Positions 44,703 through 52,257 of a stretch of DNA of 64,000 nucleotides are shown here, piece after piece. A model generated the notes under the pieces. It did no database searches and was not told where the DNA came from. It saw only the letters and a list, made by a program, of their open reading frames with translations. This stretch comes from Neptuniibacter marinus (GTDB lineage: Bacteria; Pseudomonadota; Gammaproteobacteria; Pseudomonadales; Balneatricaceae). A program made the translations under genes and the position numbers. The stretch is taken from NCBI RefSeq assembly GCF_001597725.1, contig NZ_LUTR01000004.1, positions 88,700 to 152,699 of the forward strand, given 5' to 3'. Within the stretch, counting starts at the first letter, position 1. Each line of letters begins with the position of its first letter.

Positions 44703-45554
44703 CTAAAGTGACCAGCTTGAATATGAGTTTAGGCTGTCTAATAGGATCTCTTTGGCCTGTTTAAACTCATCAGGTAAGTGACTATTTGTGTGATACACAA
44801 GATAGATGGGGTAAGTGAATTCAGTGGCCCCATTTACTTTGATTAACTGTTTATCTTTTAAATACCTATCCACCACTCTTGTGCGGAAGTAGCCGTTTCC
44901 CCCTTTTGCTAAAAGGTACTTTAAAGCCATAGGTCCAAGGGAAAACTGCATTGCTGAGCGCCGGTTAAAGGGCACACAGCGATCAAACTGCAGGGAGAAC
45001 TCTTCACCCCAGTCGATAAATAAATCGGGAACTTGTTGCTGACTAGACGCAACATGTATTAGTTTTTCTTCAGCGATTTGCTCCACCACTAAGCCTGGTA
45101 AGTAACGAGGGCTATGAACAATAATTCCATCCAACTCTTGCTTTTGAAGGGCGGAGTAAAGAATATCGGTTGTACTGACTTGGCTATGAATCATCAAGTG
45201 TGGCAAGGCGTCATCAAGTGCGATAATCCAGTCGCTCAAAATAGGATTCCATAAACTTATCTCGCCACCAATTTTGAACCTAGATTGGGTGGGGGACTCG
45301 ATATTGCCAGCGATCTGCTTAGCTTGCTCCCACGCTTTGATCATGTTTTTAGCAGGCTTTACAAATGACTCTCCTTGCTTAGTTAGTTTTGCTCCCGCTC
45401 TATTACGAATAAATAGTGTGTAATTTAATGCAGCTTCTAGTGCTTTAATTCGTGCGGTAACGGTTGTTTGAGTAACATGTAGGCGTTCAGCGGCACGTGC
45501 AAAAGTACCCGCATGAATAATTTCTAGAAATGTTCTAGCCTGTTCAATGTCCAT
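44703..45554 (-). CDS. LysR-family transcriptional regulator
   Basis: A 283-residue regulator. The start is the ATG opening MDIEQARTFLEI; a longer TTG start lies in the predicted operator. The winged helix-turn-helix is complete (GTFARAAERLHVTQTTVTARIKALEAAL), followed by the linker helix and the effector-binding domain. It is divergent from an HPP-family membrane gene, the usual layout for a LysR regulator and its target. A perfect TGCAATA-T-TATTGCA palindrome lies 17 bp upstream. Confidence 0.92.
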   Translation of the reverse strand: MDIEQARTFLEIIHAGTFARAAERLHVTQTTVTARIKALEAALNYTLFIRNRAGAKLTKQGESFVKPAKNMIKAWEQAKQIAGNIESPTQSRFKIGGEISLWNPILSDWIIALDDALPHLMIHSQVSTTDILYSALQKQELDGIIVHSPRYLPGLVVEQIAEEKLIHVASSQQQVPDLFIDWGEEFSLQFDRCVPFNRRSAMQFSLGPMALKYLLAKGGNGYFRTRVVDRYLKDKQLIKVNGATEFTYPIYLVYHTNSHLPDEFKQAKEILLDSLNSYSSWSL

Positions 45555-45570
45555 CGTTATTAATTTTAAA

Positions 45571-45585
45571 TGCAATATTATTGCA
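45571..45585. promoter_or_regulatory. Palindromic candidate LysR operator
   Basis: TGCAATA-T-TATTGCA is a perfect 7-1-7 inverted repeat fitting the T-N11-A pattern. It lies between the LysR start and the divergent HPP gene, so autoregulation or control of the HPP gene is plausible. Confidence 0.5.
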
Positions 45586-45743
45586 CTTAAACCTCATTTA
45601 AATTCGTTATACATGCTGCTATTGTAATCATTAGAATGGCGCCCTTGCTAGGTAAGCATAGAAAATATTGCTCTTTAATAGACATATTTAGGTTTACCTT
45701 TTTGTTGTACATAGCTGATATTTTGTAAGGCGCTACCGTCCAT

Positions 45744-46505
45744 ATGTTCATATCTTTCTGTCGTAACACCGCTCGATTCATTGGTATTGAAACGAATAAA
45801 ACATCACATATAGAACGTTTTATCTCTGGAATGACCGCCTTTATTGCGTTATTAAGTGTGTTCTATTTTTCCAGTTTATTTTTATCACTACCCGATTCCT
45901 TTATGGTGGTATCTTCAATTGGGGCTAGTGCAGTTTTATTATTTGCTGTTCCCCATGGCGCGTTCTCTCAGCCATGGCCTTTTTTTACGGGACATTTTAT
46001 TTCGGCATGTATTGGTATTGCTTGTTATCAGGCGTTTGGGGCTTCCTTGATGGTGGGAGCTATTGCAGTTGGGGTGTCTATTATTGTTATGCATTACTTA
46101 CGCTGCCTGCATCCGCCGGGAGGATCAACCGCGTTATCTTGTGTGATAGGGGGGGAAAGCATACATGCAATGGGTTATGAGTTTTTACTCTATCCATTAC
46201 TGTTTAATCTGCTGGCTATGTTGATACTGGCTTTCGTTATTAATAACAGCTTTTATTGGCGGCGCTATCCATCGTTTCTCAATACGGCTGTACTGCATGA
46301 TAAACATGAAAAACACTGGTTTGAACTTGAAGATTTGTATGGAGTGTTAGAAAAAGAAGATATTTTTATTGATGCCAGTGCAGAAGAACTTATGCATATT
46401 TATAACGCGTCTAGAGAACGTGCCAAAGCCCGTCAGAAAAGTTTTATATCACGTTTACCTAGTAAGGTGCGTCGGTTGCCTATACGGATTAAGCGTGGAG
46501 GGTAA
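45744..46505 (+). CDS. HPP family membrane protein
   Basis: A 253-residue protein. The first 160 residues contain the HPP domain: helices around residues 25-60 and 70-150, and the naming motif LRCLHPPGGSTALSCVIGG. Some HPP proteins of chloroplasts and cyanobacteria transport nitrite, but many bacterial ones have no known substrate. A hydrophilic C-terminal tail of about 80 residues (HWFELEDLYGVLEKEDIFID, then an Arg-rich end) extends beyond the short HPP form. It is divergent from the LysR gene. Confidence 0.88.
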   Translation: MFISFCRNTARFIGIETNKTSHIERFISGMTAFIALLSVFYFSSLFLSLPDSFMVVSSIGASAVLLFAVPHGAFSQPWPFFTGHFISACIGIACYQAFGASLMVGAIAVGVSIIVMHYLRCLHPPGGSTALSCVIGGESIHAMGYEFLLYPLLFNLLAMLILAFVINNSFYWRRYPSFLNTAVLHDKHEKHWFELEDLYGVLEKEDIFIDASAEELMHIYNASRERAKARQKSFISRLPSKVRRLPIRIKRGG

Positions 46506-46554
46506 TACCTGTATTTACTAAACTTAGCTAAATATTCACGCATAGCCCTTAGCT

Positions 46555-46619
46555 CTTCGTTCACGGGGTGAACTCCTACAGGAGCCGATAGTGTAGGAGG
46601 CCAACCTTTGGCCGAGAAG
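46555..46619 (-). repeat. Three-hairpin intergenic repeat, copy A
   Basis: The unit contains GTTCAC-ggg-GTGAAC, CTCCTACA pairing with TGTAGGAG, and GGCCAA-cct-TTGGCC. It is the reverse complement of the units at 63.8 kb, and GTTCAC/GTGAAC in one copy replaces GCTCAC/GTGAGC in another, a compensatory change. Confidence 0.85.
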
Positions 46620-46691
46620 AATATACGTGAGATTATTGTAAACGCTGGAGCCGTTGAAGGATTATAGGGTTAGAAGGTTTAGCTTCGAGCT

Positions 46692-47066
46692 TTATGCGCT
46701 TAGGGCAAGGTATAGTCGGTAAGCAAAATAACTAGCGCCAGCTAAAACGATGACGGTCATAATATGATTATTGAAGCGACTGAAAGAGTTGCGGCGCTCT
46801 TGTTTAGTTTCTTCGATAAATTGTCTGTATTCAGCAATATTTATCGGTTTAATCGGTGTATAAGTGTCATCTTCTAAGGCTTTAAATGCACATTGACCTT
46901 GAGAATCAATCTCTGCCCATATGGTGTAGCTGTCAGCAAAAGGGGGCATTCCAGATGTTGGCCCTGTATTCTCACTGCCGATAAAGATCGGTATACCTAA
47001 GCCTTCTAGTCGGTATTTAATGGAGATAGCTTCTTGTTTGTCGGCTAGTTTTGCGATTAATTTCAT
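46692..47066 (-). CDS. DUF2007-like protein with C-terminal membrane helix
   Basis: A 124-residue protein. The first 75 residues (LADKQEAISIKYRLEGLGIPIFIGSENTG, then YTIWAEIDSQGQCAFKALED) fit the DUF2007 putative signal-transducing fold, which pairs two small alpha/beta units. A basic stretch and one membrane helix follow (IMTVIVLAGASYFAYRLYLAL), placing it in the inner membrane with the domain in the cytoplasm. Function unknown. It is the last of three minus-strand small genes. Confidence 0.7.
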   Translation of the reverse strand: MKLIAKLADKQEAISIKYRLEGLGIPIFIGSENTGPTSGMPPFADSYTIWAEIDSQGQCAFKALEDDTYTPIKPINIAEYRQFIEETKQERRNSFSRFNNHIMTVIVLAGASYFAYRLYLALSA

Positions 47067-47113
47067 AATAATAAGCTGAAATACTGGTGGTATTTGTCCT
47101 TTTTTAATTGGGC

Positions 47114-47521
47114 CTACTGATCAATTTTACTCAGGTTAATAACTTTACTAAACAGATGTTTTTTTGGGTAATTAATTGTGAGTTCAAAGCTATCAACAGT
47201 ATTAAATATTAATTTATAGTGATTGTTTGATAGTTCTATAACGTCTTGTAAATGGTAGCTTTTGTAGGCTGCGTTAAAGCTATAGTGAGCAACCCTTCTA
47301 TGTTGTTTATTTAGCACTATGATTTCACAACCCTCCTCAAAAGGGCAATCCCAACTTAAAAATAGAAGAAAGTACTGGGTAAATTCAAACTGTTTATCAA
47401 TAACATAGCCGGGGACTTTTATACCTAGTGCTTGACCGTTGTAATATAACAACGATTTTAACGGGCGGTTTTCGTATTTACCCTCATGTTTTTGTAATGA
47501 AAATTTATCGATAAGGTTCAC
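47114..47521 (-). CDS. Conserved hypothetical protein
   Basis: A 135-residue soluble protein without signal or membrane segments. It is rich in Tyr, Phe and Lys and has alternating beta-type segments (EFTQYFLLFLSWDCPFEEGCEIIVLNKQ; YKSYHLQDVIEL). I recognise no family. Base composition is more A/T-rich than the flanking core genes. It lies between the DUF2007-like and the TPR-like genes, all on the minus strand. Confidence 0.65.
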   Translation of the reverse strand: MNLIDKFSLQKHEGKYENRPLKSLLYYNGQALGIKVPGYVIDKQFEFTQYFLLFLSWDCPFEEGCEIIVLNKQHRRVAHYSFNAAYKSYHLQDVIELSNNHYKLIFNTVDSFELTINYPKKHLFSKVINLSKIDQ

Positions 47522-47564
47522 AAATATCCCTATTTGTTTATAACGTTAAAATTTAGCTGTTGGC

Positions 47565-47804
47565 TTAGGCAAGATGCTTAATGAGCGTTTTTATCCGATG
47601 CGTTTCAGCATTGATTGTGTTGTCTGGTAGAGGTTCGCTCGCTCTGTTATACCAGTATTGAGCATTTGAAATATCACCTTCAATTCTATGTAGTAGGCCG
47701 TGTATAAGGTAGTAATATTTATTATTACCATCTTGCACTAAGTTGTGAGCTTGATCCCATTCATCCTGCTCGATAAGGTCGATTGCACGCTGTAATTTAT
47801 CCAT
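47565..47804 (-). CDS. Small helical (TPR-like) protein, unknown function
   Basis: A 79-residue protein. The sequence LIEQDEWDQAHNLVQDG followed by YYYLIHGLLHRIEGDISNAQYWYNRAS resembles a single helical repeat seen in many small bacterial proteins with the same spacing (aspartate-tryptophan, then LHRxEGD-NAxYWY). I know no function for that family. It begins just beside the repeat-rich accessory patch. Confidence 0.68.
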   Translation of the reverse strand: MDKLQRAIDLIEQDEWDQAHNLVQDGNNKYYYLIHGLLHRIEGDISNAQYWYNRASEPLPDNTINAETHRIKTLIKHLA

Positions 47805-47994
47805 TATTGAGCTTCATCTAATTGCTATATCCACTACTTTACCACTTAGATATAGACAGGTCTCTTTCTTGGCCATGTGAGAAAATGATCTATAATCGGC
47901 CGTTTTTCTATAGATTAAAGCGCAATGTGCTGTAGCAATTACTTCTGGAGCGCAGGCTGTTAAAAGGGTTTCTTGCAACGGTTGTAGGAACAGG

Positions 47995-48112
47995 AATAAG
48001 CAGGGACAGGCGCTTTTAGAAAAGAAAAGGGATTGTCTGTCGTCGTGCAGTGAGTAGTTTAGGCTTTCAATCCATACGTCCTGTATTTTTATTGTTTCAC
48101 ACTGAAAAAATG
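47995..48112 (+). repeat. 118-bp direct repeat, left copy
   Basis: It matches 50177-50294 with four mismatches and no gaps. It begins with an AATAAG segment and the motif CAGGGACAGGCGC and ends in ACTGAAAAAATG. The two copies bracket the transposase and the toxin-antitoxin pair. Confidence 0.95.
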
Positions 48113-49253
48113 CTGGAACCCCATTTCCCAGATAGCGGTAATCCTCAGTTAATAAACCGATTCCTTTTTTAATTGAAATAGGAGCAGGCAGTTTTAGGCT
48201 GCGTTTGTTGTTCGTCGTCTACGTGCGAATTTTTTGTGGTACAGCATTTCAAACTGACTAGCGCTATTTAGCCATTCTTCTGGGTTTATTTCGAGTCTTT
48301 CTAATATGGGTGGTAGGTGTGCGGATATTACACCGCGTTTGTCATCACGCAGTATGCGGCCTGTCATATCAACTAAGGCTAGGTAGTCCTCAAGACTAAA
48401 TAGAATCCCTTGCTGATCTTCATTTCGGATATTGCCTTCAAACTGCGCTAAAGGTTTCACTGGCGATTTAAACTGCTGCAATGCAAGTAATGATTTCTGA
48501 GATTCGATAGCCGTTGTTAAGTCGAACTGTGGCTTTATGCGCTTTTTAATACTTGTGTGATTGGATTCTTCTGGCGTGGCAGCCATGCCAGCTCGTACGG
48601 GGTTAAGGTCGACATAAGCCATACAGGAGAGCAGTGCTTCTTCGGTTAATAACGCTTGAGATTTATATCGGGATTCCCAGAAGTGGCCAGTGCATTTATC
48701 TTCTTGATTGGCTTGGCGGGCAATAGGTTCGTTGAGGCACTTCATAAACCAGCTTAGGCTGGATAAACGCTTCCGGTAGACTTCTATCATATCGCTTACT
48801 ACATCGAGCTGTGCTTTACAAAGAGGCTCGCCCGCGTGCCATTGTTGAATCAGTAACGGACCTTTGAATAGGCTCAACCATCGTTCGGTCACTTTAGTAT
48901 CAGACCAGCTTTCAGCTTCAGTAGGGCAGAGTTTGAATACGATATGAAGATGGTTCGACATCACTGCATAAGCGCAGATATCGATTGAGAACAGAAAAGA
49001 TAAAATACGTATCGGTCTTCGATCCATTGGCGGCGATACTCATAGTCTTTACCGGTAGAGTGGTCAACACCACATAAAAACGAGCGGCGAACACAGCGAG
49101 ATACAACATGGTAATAGGGAGTATCTTCAACAGATACGAGTTCCTTTCTGGGGCGTGTCATCGGTAAATCCTTTTATCGATGTTGTGAAAAAAAGCGTGG
49201 TTTTGGTCTTAGGGTTGAGAGAGGGTATTGTCAATTCAAGGGTGCCTGTCCTG
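48001..49253 (-). mobile_element. HUH (Y1) transposase element
   Basis: The left end carries AGGGACAGGCGC at 48002-48013; the right end at 49240-49253 carries GGGTGCCTGTCCTG, an inverted version. The broken transposase gene lies between. These ends resemble those often seen next to REP-associated or IS200-like Y1 transposases. The exact limits are inferred from the motif. Confidence 0.55.
48194..49161 (-). pseudogene. REP-associated-type tyrosine (HUH) transposase, frameshifted
   Basis: The N-terminal part (MTRPRKELVSVEDTPYYHVVSRCVRRSFLCG) is in one frame from 49161, and the rest, including the HUH motif SNHLHIVF, is in another. Lacking one nucleotide near 49011 joins them: the WIEDR end of the first piece continues as IRILSFLFSI. 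The later part has the usual GHFWESRYKSQALLTEE and YVDLNPVRAGM. A single-strand nuclease/transposase of the Y1 family is meant. It is inactive unless the shift is programmed. Confidence 0.85.
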
Positions 49254-49343
49254 AATAATTGTCCATAGATCTACACCCACGTTACGATTAAGGACCTAAA
49301 AGCAGTATATCACAATACGCATCCAACAGCGAAAAGGCTCAAA

Positions 49344-49360
49344 GTTGACTTTTAGTCAAC
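49344..49360. promoter_or_regulatory. HigA operator 1
   Basis: GTTGACT-TTT-AGTCAAC is a perfect 7-bp inverted repeat, 42 bp before the higB start. Confidence 0.7.
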
Positions 49361-49372
49361 ATTGGAGCTATA

Positions 49373-49389
49373 GTTGACATGTAGTCAAC
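49373..49389. promoter_or_regulatory. HigA operator 2
   Basis: GTTGAC-ATGTA-GTCAAC repeats operator 1 with a centre-to-centre distance of 29 bp, almost three helical turns. It ends 12 bp before the higB start codon, so bound antitoxin would cover the promoter. Confidence 0.7.
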
Positions 49390-49401
49390 AAGGAATAGGT
49401 A

Positions 49402-49713
49402 ATGAATGTAATCTCAAAAAAGCCCTTCAATGATGCGGCAAGGAAATATCCCAATGACCGCGATGCTTTGATGGATATGTTCAAGGTGCTACATAAAACG
49501 GATTTTCATAACCCAGAAGAGTTGATGGCAGTTTTTCCATCGTTGGATAACTTTAAATACAAAGATAAATGGTGGGTACTGGATGTAGGAGGGAATAACC
49601 TCCGAGTGATTGCATTTATCCAGTTTTTGAATAAGCGTATGTATATCAAACATATAGTGAATCATGCGGGTTATGACAAACTAACCAAGAAATATATGAA
49701 AGATAAAGATTAG
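49402..49713 (+). CDS. higB: HigB-type mRNA interferase toxin
   Basis: A 103-residue RelE/HigB-fold toxin (HigB_toxin family). Typical segments are KPFNDAARKYPNDRDALMDMFKVL, DNFKYKDKWWVLDVGGNNLRVIAFI and YIKHIVNHAGYDKLTKKY, which carry the basic and His residues used for ribosome-dependent mRNA cleavage. The toxin gene comes first, as in hig loci. The antitoxin gene starts 10 bp after its stop. Confidence 0.9.
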   Translation: MNVISKKPFNDAARKYPNDRDALMDMFKVLHKTDFHNPEELMAVFPSLDNFKYKDKWWVLDVGGNNLRVIAFIQFLNKRMYIKHIVNHAGYDKLTKKYMKDKD

Positions 49714-49723
49714 AGGTGATGTT

Positions 49724-50158
49724 ATGGCACAGTTAGCCATTGTTGATGCATACCAGGCATTTATGTCAACTGCTCAGCCTTTTATTAACATTGGTTCAGA
49801 TGAGCAGTACGAAACAGCACTGGAAACTTTGGAGCAGGTAATGGAAACCGCTAGTGATACTCCAGATGATCCTATGAACCCTCTGATAGACATGCTCAGT
49901 CACGCTATTGAACGTTATGAAGCTGAGGATGAAGAGTTAGTCGCTTTTATCGAAGAAGCTGAAGCAATACCAATGGATATTGCATTACTCCGAACTTTGA
50001 TGAGTCAGCATCACCTGACAGGAAGTGACCTTCCAGAAGTGGGCGATAAAACAATGGTTTCGAAAGTATTGAATGGGAAGCGAGTGCTGAGCCGTCAGGC
50101 AATTGAAAAGCTATCTGCACGATTTGGTGTTCGACCCGCTATGTTTTTTGGTAGTTAA
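49724..50158 (+). CDS. higA: HigA-type antitoxin with C-terminal HTH
   Basis: A 144-residue antitoxin. The acidic helical N-terminal 85 residues (YETALETLEQVMETAS, IERYEAEDEELVAFIEEAE) are like YgjM/HigA. An Xre-type helix-turn-helix follows (DIALLRTLMSQHHLTGSDLPEVGDKTMVSKVLNGKRVLSRQAIEKLSARFGV). It should bind HigB and repress the operon through the two palindromes upstream. A clear GAGGTGA site precedes the ATG. Confidence 0.9.
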   Translation: MAQLAIVDAYQAFMSTAQPFINIGSDEQYETALETLEQVMETASDTPDDPMNPLIDMLSHAIERYEAEDEELVAFIEEAEAIPMDIALLRTLMSQHHLTGSDLPEVGDKTMVSKVLNGKRVLSRQAIEKLSARFGVRPAMFFGS

Positions 50159-50176
50159 GAAAGAAATAAGCAGGAA

Positions 50177-50294
50177 AATAAGCAGGGACAGGCGCTCTTA
50201 GAAAAGAAAAAGGGTTGTCTGTCGTCGTGCAGTGAGTAGTTTAGGCTTTCAATCCATACGTTCTGTATTTTTATTGTTTCACACTGAAAAAATG
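50177..50294 (+). repeat. 118-bp direct repeat, right copy
   Basis: It matches 47995-48112 with four mismatches. Immediately after it comes a GCTTCTGGAGTGCGGTCGTT segment, which resembles the sequence just before the left copy (CTTCTGGAGCGCAGGCTGTT at 47942). Confidence 0.95.
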
Positions 50295-50487
50295 TGGCTT
50301 CTGGAGTGCGGTCGTTAAAATGGCTTTCTTACTGAAGTGATGGGAACAGTGCATAGGGCTTTGTGTGTACTTTAATGACTTATTGTTTTTATATTGCGAT
50401 AAACCGTTTTGTGTTTTCTGCTTTCCAAGTAAAATAGTGCTATTCAGCAGTGACTCTTCTCTGCTTATCATCTAAAGAGATATTCCT

Positions 50488-51324
50488 TTGCTAAGTTATA
50501 GACACTCCTTTCATGCAGGTAACTTTGCCGACATTCTCAAGCATATTGTTGCGGTTGAGGTGTTAGAACATCTGACTAAAAAAGATAAACCGTTTGAGTA
50601 TATAGATACCCATTCGGGGGCTGGTCTGTTCAACTTCAAGTCAGCCCATGCGCGTAAATTAGAGGAGCATTCGGGCGGTATTGGTAAGCTAAAAGAGGCC
50701 GAGTATCCTGAACTTTCACGTTATTTTAAGGTGATAAGGTCCTACAACGAGGCCGGTAAAAGTAATATTTACCCTGGGTCGCCGTTGTTTGCTAAATACT
50801 TTTTACGCCCACAAGATCGTGCCTGGTTGTTTGAATTACATCCTGAAGATTTTCAATACCTCTGCCTTAATACCAGCCGCCAGCGCAAGATTAAAGTGAC
50901 CTGTAGTGATGGCTTGCAAGGGATGAATGCGTTGATGCCGCCAGCGAGTCGTCGGGGCTTTATCTTGATTGACCCATCTTATGAAGTTAAGACTGAGTAT
51001 GATGATGTGGTGGCAGCGATTAAAAAGGCGCATGGAAAGTTTGCTACAGGGACTTATGGGTTGTGGTATCCGGTGGTGGACCGAGCAACCATTACTAAAA
51101 TGAAAAATAAGCTGATCCGTAGTGGTATTAAGAACATTCAGTGTTTTGAGCTAGGTATATCACCAGATACGGATGAGCATGGCATGACATCATCCGGCAT
51201 GATCGTCATTAATCCACCTTGGGGACTGTTTGATAAAATGTCCAAGTTACTGCCTAAGTTGGCACGTACGTTAGGTGAAAGCGACGCGTTAATCTTTCAG
51301 TGTGAACAGCTGGCGGATGAATAA
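50488..51324 (+). CDS. rlmJ: 23S rRNA (adenine2030-N6)-methyltransferase RlmJ
   Basis: A 278-residue methyltransferase. It opens MLSYRHSFHAGNFADILKH and has DTHSGAGLFNF as its SAM-binding region, with motif IV LIDPSYEVKTEYDD. E. coli RlmJ has DPPYE, so the second proline is a serine here, which is tolerated in related enzymes as far as I recall. The start is TTG, the only codon giving the conserved N-terminus, with AAAGAGA about 9 bp upstream. It is monocistronic. Confidence 0.95.
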   Translation: MLSYRHSFHAGNFADILKHIVAVEVLEHLTKKDKPFEYIDTHSGAGLFNFKSAHARKLEEHSGGIGKLKEAEYPELSRYFKVIRSYNEAGKSNIYPGSPLFAKYFLRPQDRAWLFELHPEDFQYLCLNTSRQRKIKVTCSDGLQGMNALMPPASRRGFILIDPSYEVKTEYDDVVAAIKKAHGKFATGTYGLWYPVVDRATITKMKNKLIRSGIKNIQCFELGISPDTDEHGMTSSGMIVINPPWGLFDKMSKLLPKLARTLGESDALIFQCEQLADE

Positions 51325-51509
51325 ATAGGCGAGCCACCGCTATTATCAATAGATAGGCTCGCTGATGTCGGGATACGATGCTGACGTTGTTTAGCTGAGT
51401 AATGGCGCTGAACCTTATATTTATCGGCGTTAAGTCTGGTAGTAGATGGACTGTGACGTATTCCCTATATTTTATGGCCAGCGTTTTATCGCGAACGTAC
51501 TTAAAACGG

Positions 51510-51536
51510 AGATTAACCTGAGCGGTTAATCTTTTT
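51510..51536 (+). terminator. Terminator-like hairpin before the zinc-ribbon gene
   Basis: AGATTAACC pairs with GGTTAATCT around TGAGC and is followed by TTTTTC. It is far enough downstream of rlmJ to end its transcript. Confidence 0.75.
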
Positions 51537-51594
51537 CTTGCGCTAAAAGTAGATCTCCGCATAATAGGCGACCGCCAAAATGATGTGATCTACT

Positions 51595-52191
51595 ATGCCG
51601 ACTGATAAACCCAAATCAATTCAATCCGCCTCAGGTATCAACCCTGTTTCAGGACGCGACCCTGAGTTACAAGGGCCGTTTGAGCGCTTGGCGGATGAGT
51701 TACAGGCTCATCTCAACCATGGCGCCAAACTGATCGACTGTCCCCACTGCCAGTATCATGCGGCAGTGGAAGAGCAAGGGTTTGCGCCGATCTATTTTAG
51801 TTACTGTTTGCTCTGTCGAACGAAAGTGCGTTTTGTACGCATGAGGTGTGCGTGTGGCACCTTGAGTGCCTACGATGGGGCACAGCACCAGCAGTGTGTC
51901 ACATGCTCAACGCCGTTTACTTATACCGATGTGGTTAAACAGAATGAGCCGAAAGTGTGTGGGGAAGAGAGTCCCGATCATTATGAAGGCGCACAGGCCT
52001 TGTGCCATATCTGCTGTAAAAGCCATAACACGGTGTTTGAGTTTGATGAGCAGTGGTTGTGTTTAGACTGTTTAGAAGAGCATCGCTCGCCGGGGCGCTG
52101 CGAAACCTGTGAAACGGTGCAAACGGGTGACCTTGAAGATAGTTTTGAAAAGGGCTGTATGTTGTGTGGTGGGCGTATTACTTGGGATTAA
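51595..52191 (+). CDS. Cysteine-rich zinc-ribbon protein, unknown function
   Basis: A 198-residue soluble protein with eight or more CxxC-type pairs: CPHC, CLLC, CAC, CVTC, CHICC, CLDC, CETC and CMLC. They would give three or four zinc sites. The N-terminal 45 residues are polar, and the last 60 (FDEQWLCLDCLEEHRSPGRCETCE) form two ribbons. I do not recognise a named family; a rubredoxin-like or transcription-linked role is possible but unsupported. Confidence 0.75.
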   Translation: MPTDKPKSIQSASGINPVSGRDPELQGPFERLADELQAHLNHGAKLIDCPHCQYHAAVEEQGFAPIYFSYCLLCRTKVRFVRMRCACGTLSAYDGAQHQQCVTCSTPFTYTDVVKQNEPKVCGEESPDHYEGAQALCHICCKSHNTVFEFDEQWLCLDCLEEHRSPGRCETCETVQTGDLEDSFEKGCMLCGGRITWD

Positions 52192-52257
52192 CGTCAAAAC
52201 TATTAAAGTCAAACCATAGCCCCGTAGAGCTATGGCTTGATGCTGTTGGTACCATCC

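Noticed and set aside
48918..49130. A 70-codon minus-strand frame overlapping the transposase
   Set aside because: It is the third frame over the same DNA; the two other frames hold the real transposase halves.
51325..51509. Possible tRNA in the spacer after rlmJ
   Set aside because: A GCGAGCC/GGCTCGC stem is present, but there is no cloverleaf, anticodon arm or TTCRANY loop.
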